Assembly (NCBI GenBank): GCA_050303435.1
Contig: JBNLBT010000049.1
Coordinates: forward strand, 1-23,271
DNA length: 23,271 bases
Direction: 5' to 3'
From: JBNLBT01 sp050303435
GTDB lineage: Bacteria > Pseudomonadota > Gammaproteobacteria > Xanthomonadales > Marinicellaceae
Every line of letters starts with the position of its first letter. The first letter of the stretch is position 1. Shown piece by piece: positions 22,639-23,271 of the stretch. A program made the translations under genes and the position numbers. The notes beneath the pieces were generated by a model, which saw only the letters and a list, made by a program, of their open reading frames with translations, was not told the origin of the DNA and did not search any database.

Positions 22639-23271
22639 TGCGGTGATCGTCGGTGGCGGTCTGGTGGGGCTGGCCGCTGCACTGTCCCTGGCTCCGCTGG
22701 GTTTGCGTGTCACACTGCTGGAGACGCGCGCACCGGATCTGCAACCCGACACTCAAACAGATGCGGATCGCCGCACCCTGGTGATCAACCCCGCAGCGCA
22801 GGCCTTTTGGCAAGGCATTGGCGTGTGGACTCGAATTGCACCGCTTTGCGCGCCGATTGAACGCGTGCACGTCACCCAGCAGGGGCACTTCGGCGGCGTG
22901 GTGTTCGATCGACTTGAAATGAATCTGCCGCAATTGGGTCACGTCATTGACGCGGCTTTGCTGGCGCGTGAATTGTGGCAATTGGCCGCGCACGATGCGC
23001 GCATTGAACTTGTCGCGCCGGCCCGCGTTGCTGCGGTGCACAACCGCACCGATCACGCTGAAGTGCAGTTCAAGCTGGATTCCCAAGCGCACACAGAGGT
23101 TTTGCACACGGCTTTGGTGCTGGCCGCCGACGGCGCACAATCCCCAATTCGCACGGCCCTGGAATTGCCTGTGCAAACCCATGATTATGGCAAATCGGCG
23201 CTGGTGTTCACTGTGGTGACCGATCGGCCGCATTTGAACACGGCGCATGAACGCTTGACCGAACACGGTCC
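22604..23271 (+). CDS. ubiH: UbiH-like FAD-dependent monooxygenase (partial, runs off the right edge)
   Basis: The reading frame is open from ATG 22604 to the window end (about 222 residues). It starts with the FAD-binding Rossmann motif AVIVGGGLVGLAAALSLAPLGLRVTLLE. Then come DRRTLVINPAAQAFWQGIGVW and IERVHVTQQGHFGG, closely resembling UbiH (IALAAGTCQQLARIGVW and ITTVHVSDRGHAGF in E. coli, recalled), and the second FAD motif LVLAADGAQSPIRTAL. UbiH is the 2-octaprenyl-6-methoxyphenol hydroxylase of ubiquinone synthesis; paralogues UbiI/UbiF/VisC cannot be fully excluded from half a protein. The 35-nt overlap with purF depends on this start, which lacks a strong ribosome-binding site; GTG 22643 would give a start without overlap. 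Confidence 0.85.
   Translation, partial: MTGPSKPETRPDAVIVGGGLVGLAAALSLAPLGLRVTLLETRAPDLQPDTQTDADRRTLVINPAAQAFWQGIGVWTRIAPLCAPIERVHVTQQGHFGGVVFDRLEMNLPQLGHVIDAALLARELWQLAAHDARIELVAPARVAAVHNRTDHAEVQFKLDSQAHTEVLHTALVLAADGAQSPIRTALELPVQTHDYGKSALVFTVVTDRPHLNTAHERLTEHG

Overview
The window looks like chromosomal DNA of a gammaproteobacterium. The evidence is the linked sets leuS-lptE-holA, ndk-rlmN-pilW(pilF)-rodZ-hisS and dedD-cvpA-purF-ubiH, an outer-membrane LPS-assembly lipoprotein, type IV pilus biogenesis and aerobic ubiquinone synthesis. GC content is moderate. The order resembles free-living Xanthomonadales/Wenzhouxiangella/Marinicella-type lineages more than enterics, but that placement is an inference from gene order and no species is claimed. 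No tRNA, rRNA, CRISPR array, insertion sequence or phage gene was seen.

Layout. (1) 1-1914, plus strand: the end of an unidentified gene, coupled by an ATGA overlap to a lipoprotein with seven FG-GAP/VCBS repeats and a C-terminal ASPIC/UnbV-like domain. (2) 2080-2770, minus strand: two small paralogous secreted proteins with a signal peptide, a conserved middle segment and a C-terminal six-cysteine core. They belong to no family I recognise and are the most novel protein-level signal here. (3) 2771-3379: a gene-free stretch with several perfect inverted repeats and an extended -10 promoter, possibly encoding a structured RNA. (4) 3380-7878, plus: a membrane-anchored thioredoxin-like protein, then leuS, lptE and holA with 4-nt overlaps between the last three. 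(5) 14482-7957, minus: a fatty-acid beta-oxidation operon of PsrA-like TetR regulator, FadE-like protein, FadN-type bifunctional enzyme and FadA thiolase. The FadE-like protein keeps the overall layout of the large FadE family, but its catalytic and FAD/substrate motifs are not recognisable. (6) 14483-14981: a divergent intergenic region with the regulator's promoter and a perfect palindrome, a second promoter, and a repeat- and hairpin-rich segment upstream of ndk. (7) 14982-23271, plus: a tightly packed housekeeping cluster of ndk, rlmN, pilW, rodZ, hisS, dedD (with two SPOR domains), cvpA, purF and a ubiH cut by the window edge.

How the genes fit together. The beta-oxidation operon would oxidise acyl-CoA to acetyl-CoA under a fatty-acid-responsive repressor. 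FadN and FadA look catalytically intact, so the first dehydrogenation step may depend on another acyl-CoA dehydrogenase elsewhere if the FadE-like protein is inactive. The plus-strand clusters are conventional translation, envelope, cell-shape and purine genes, many overlapping and so probably translationally coupled. The two cysteine-rich peptides sit apart from these functions and are exported; their role is unknown.
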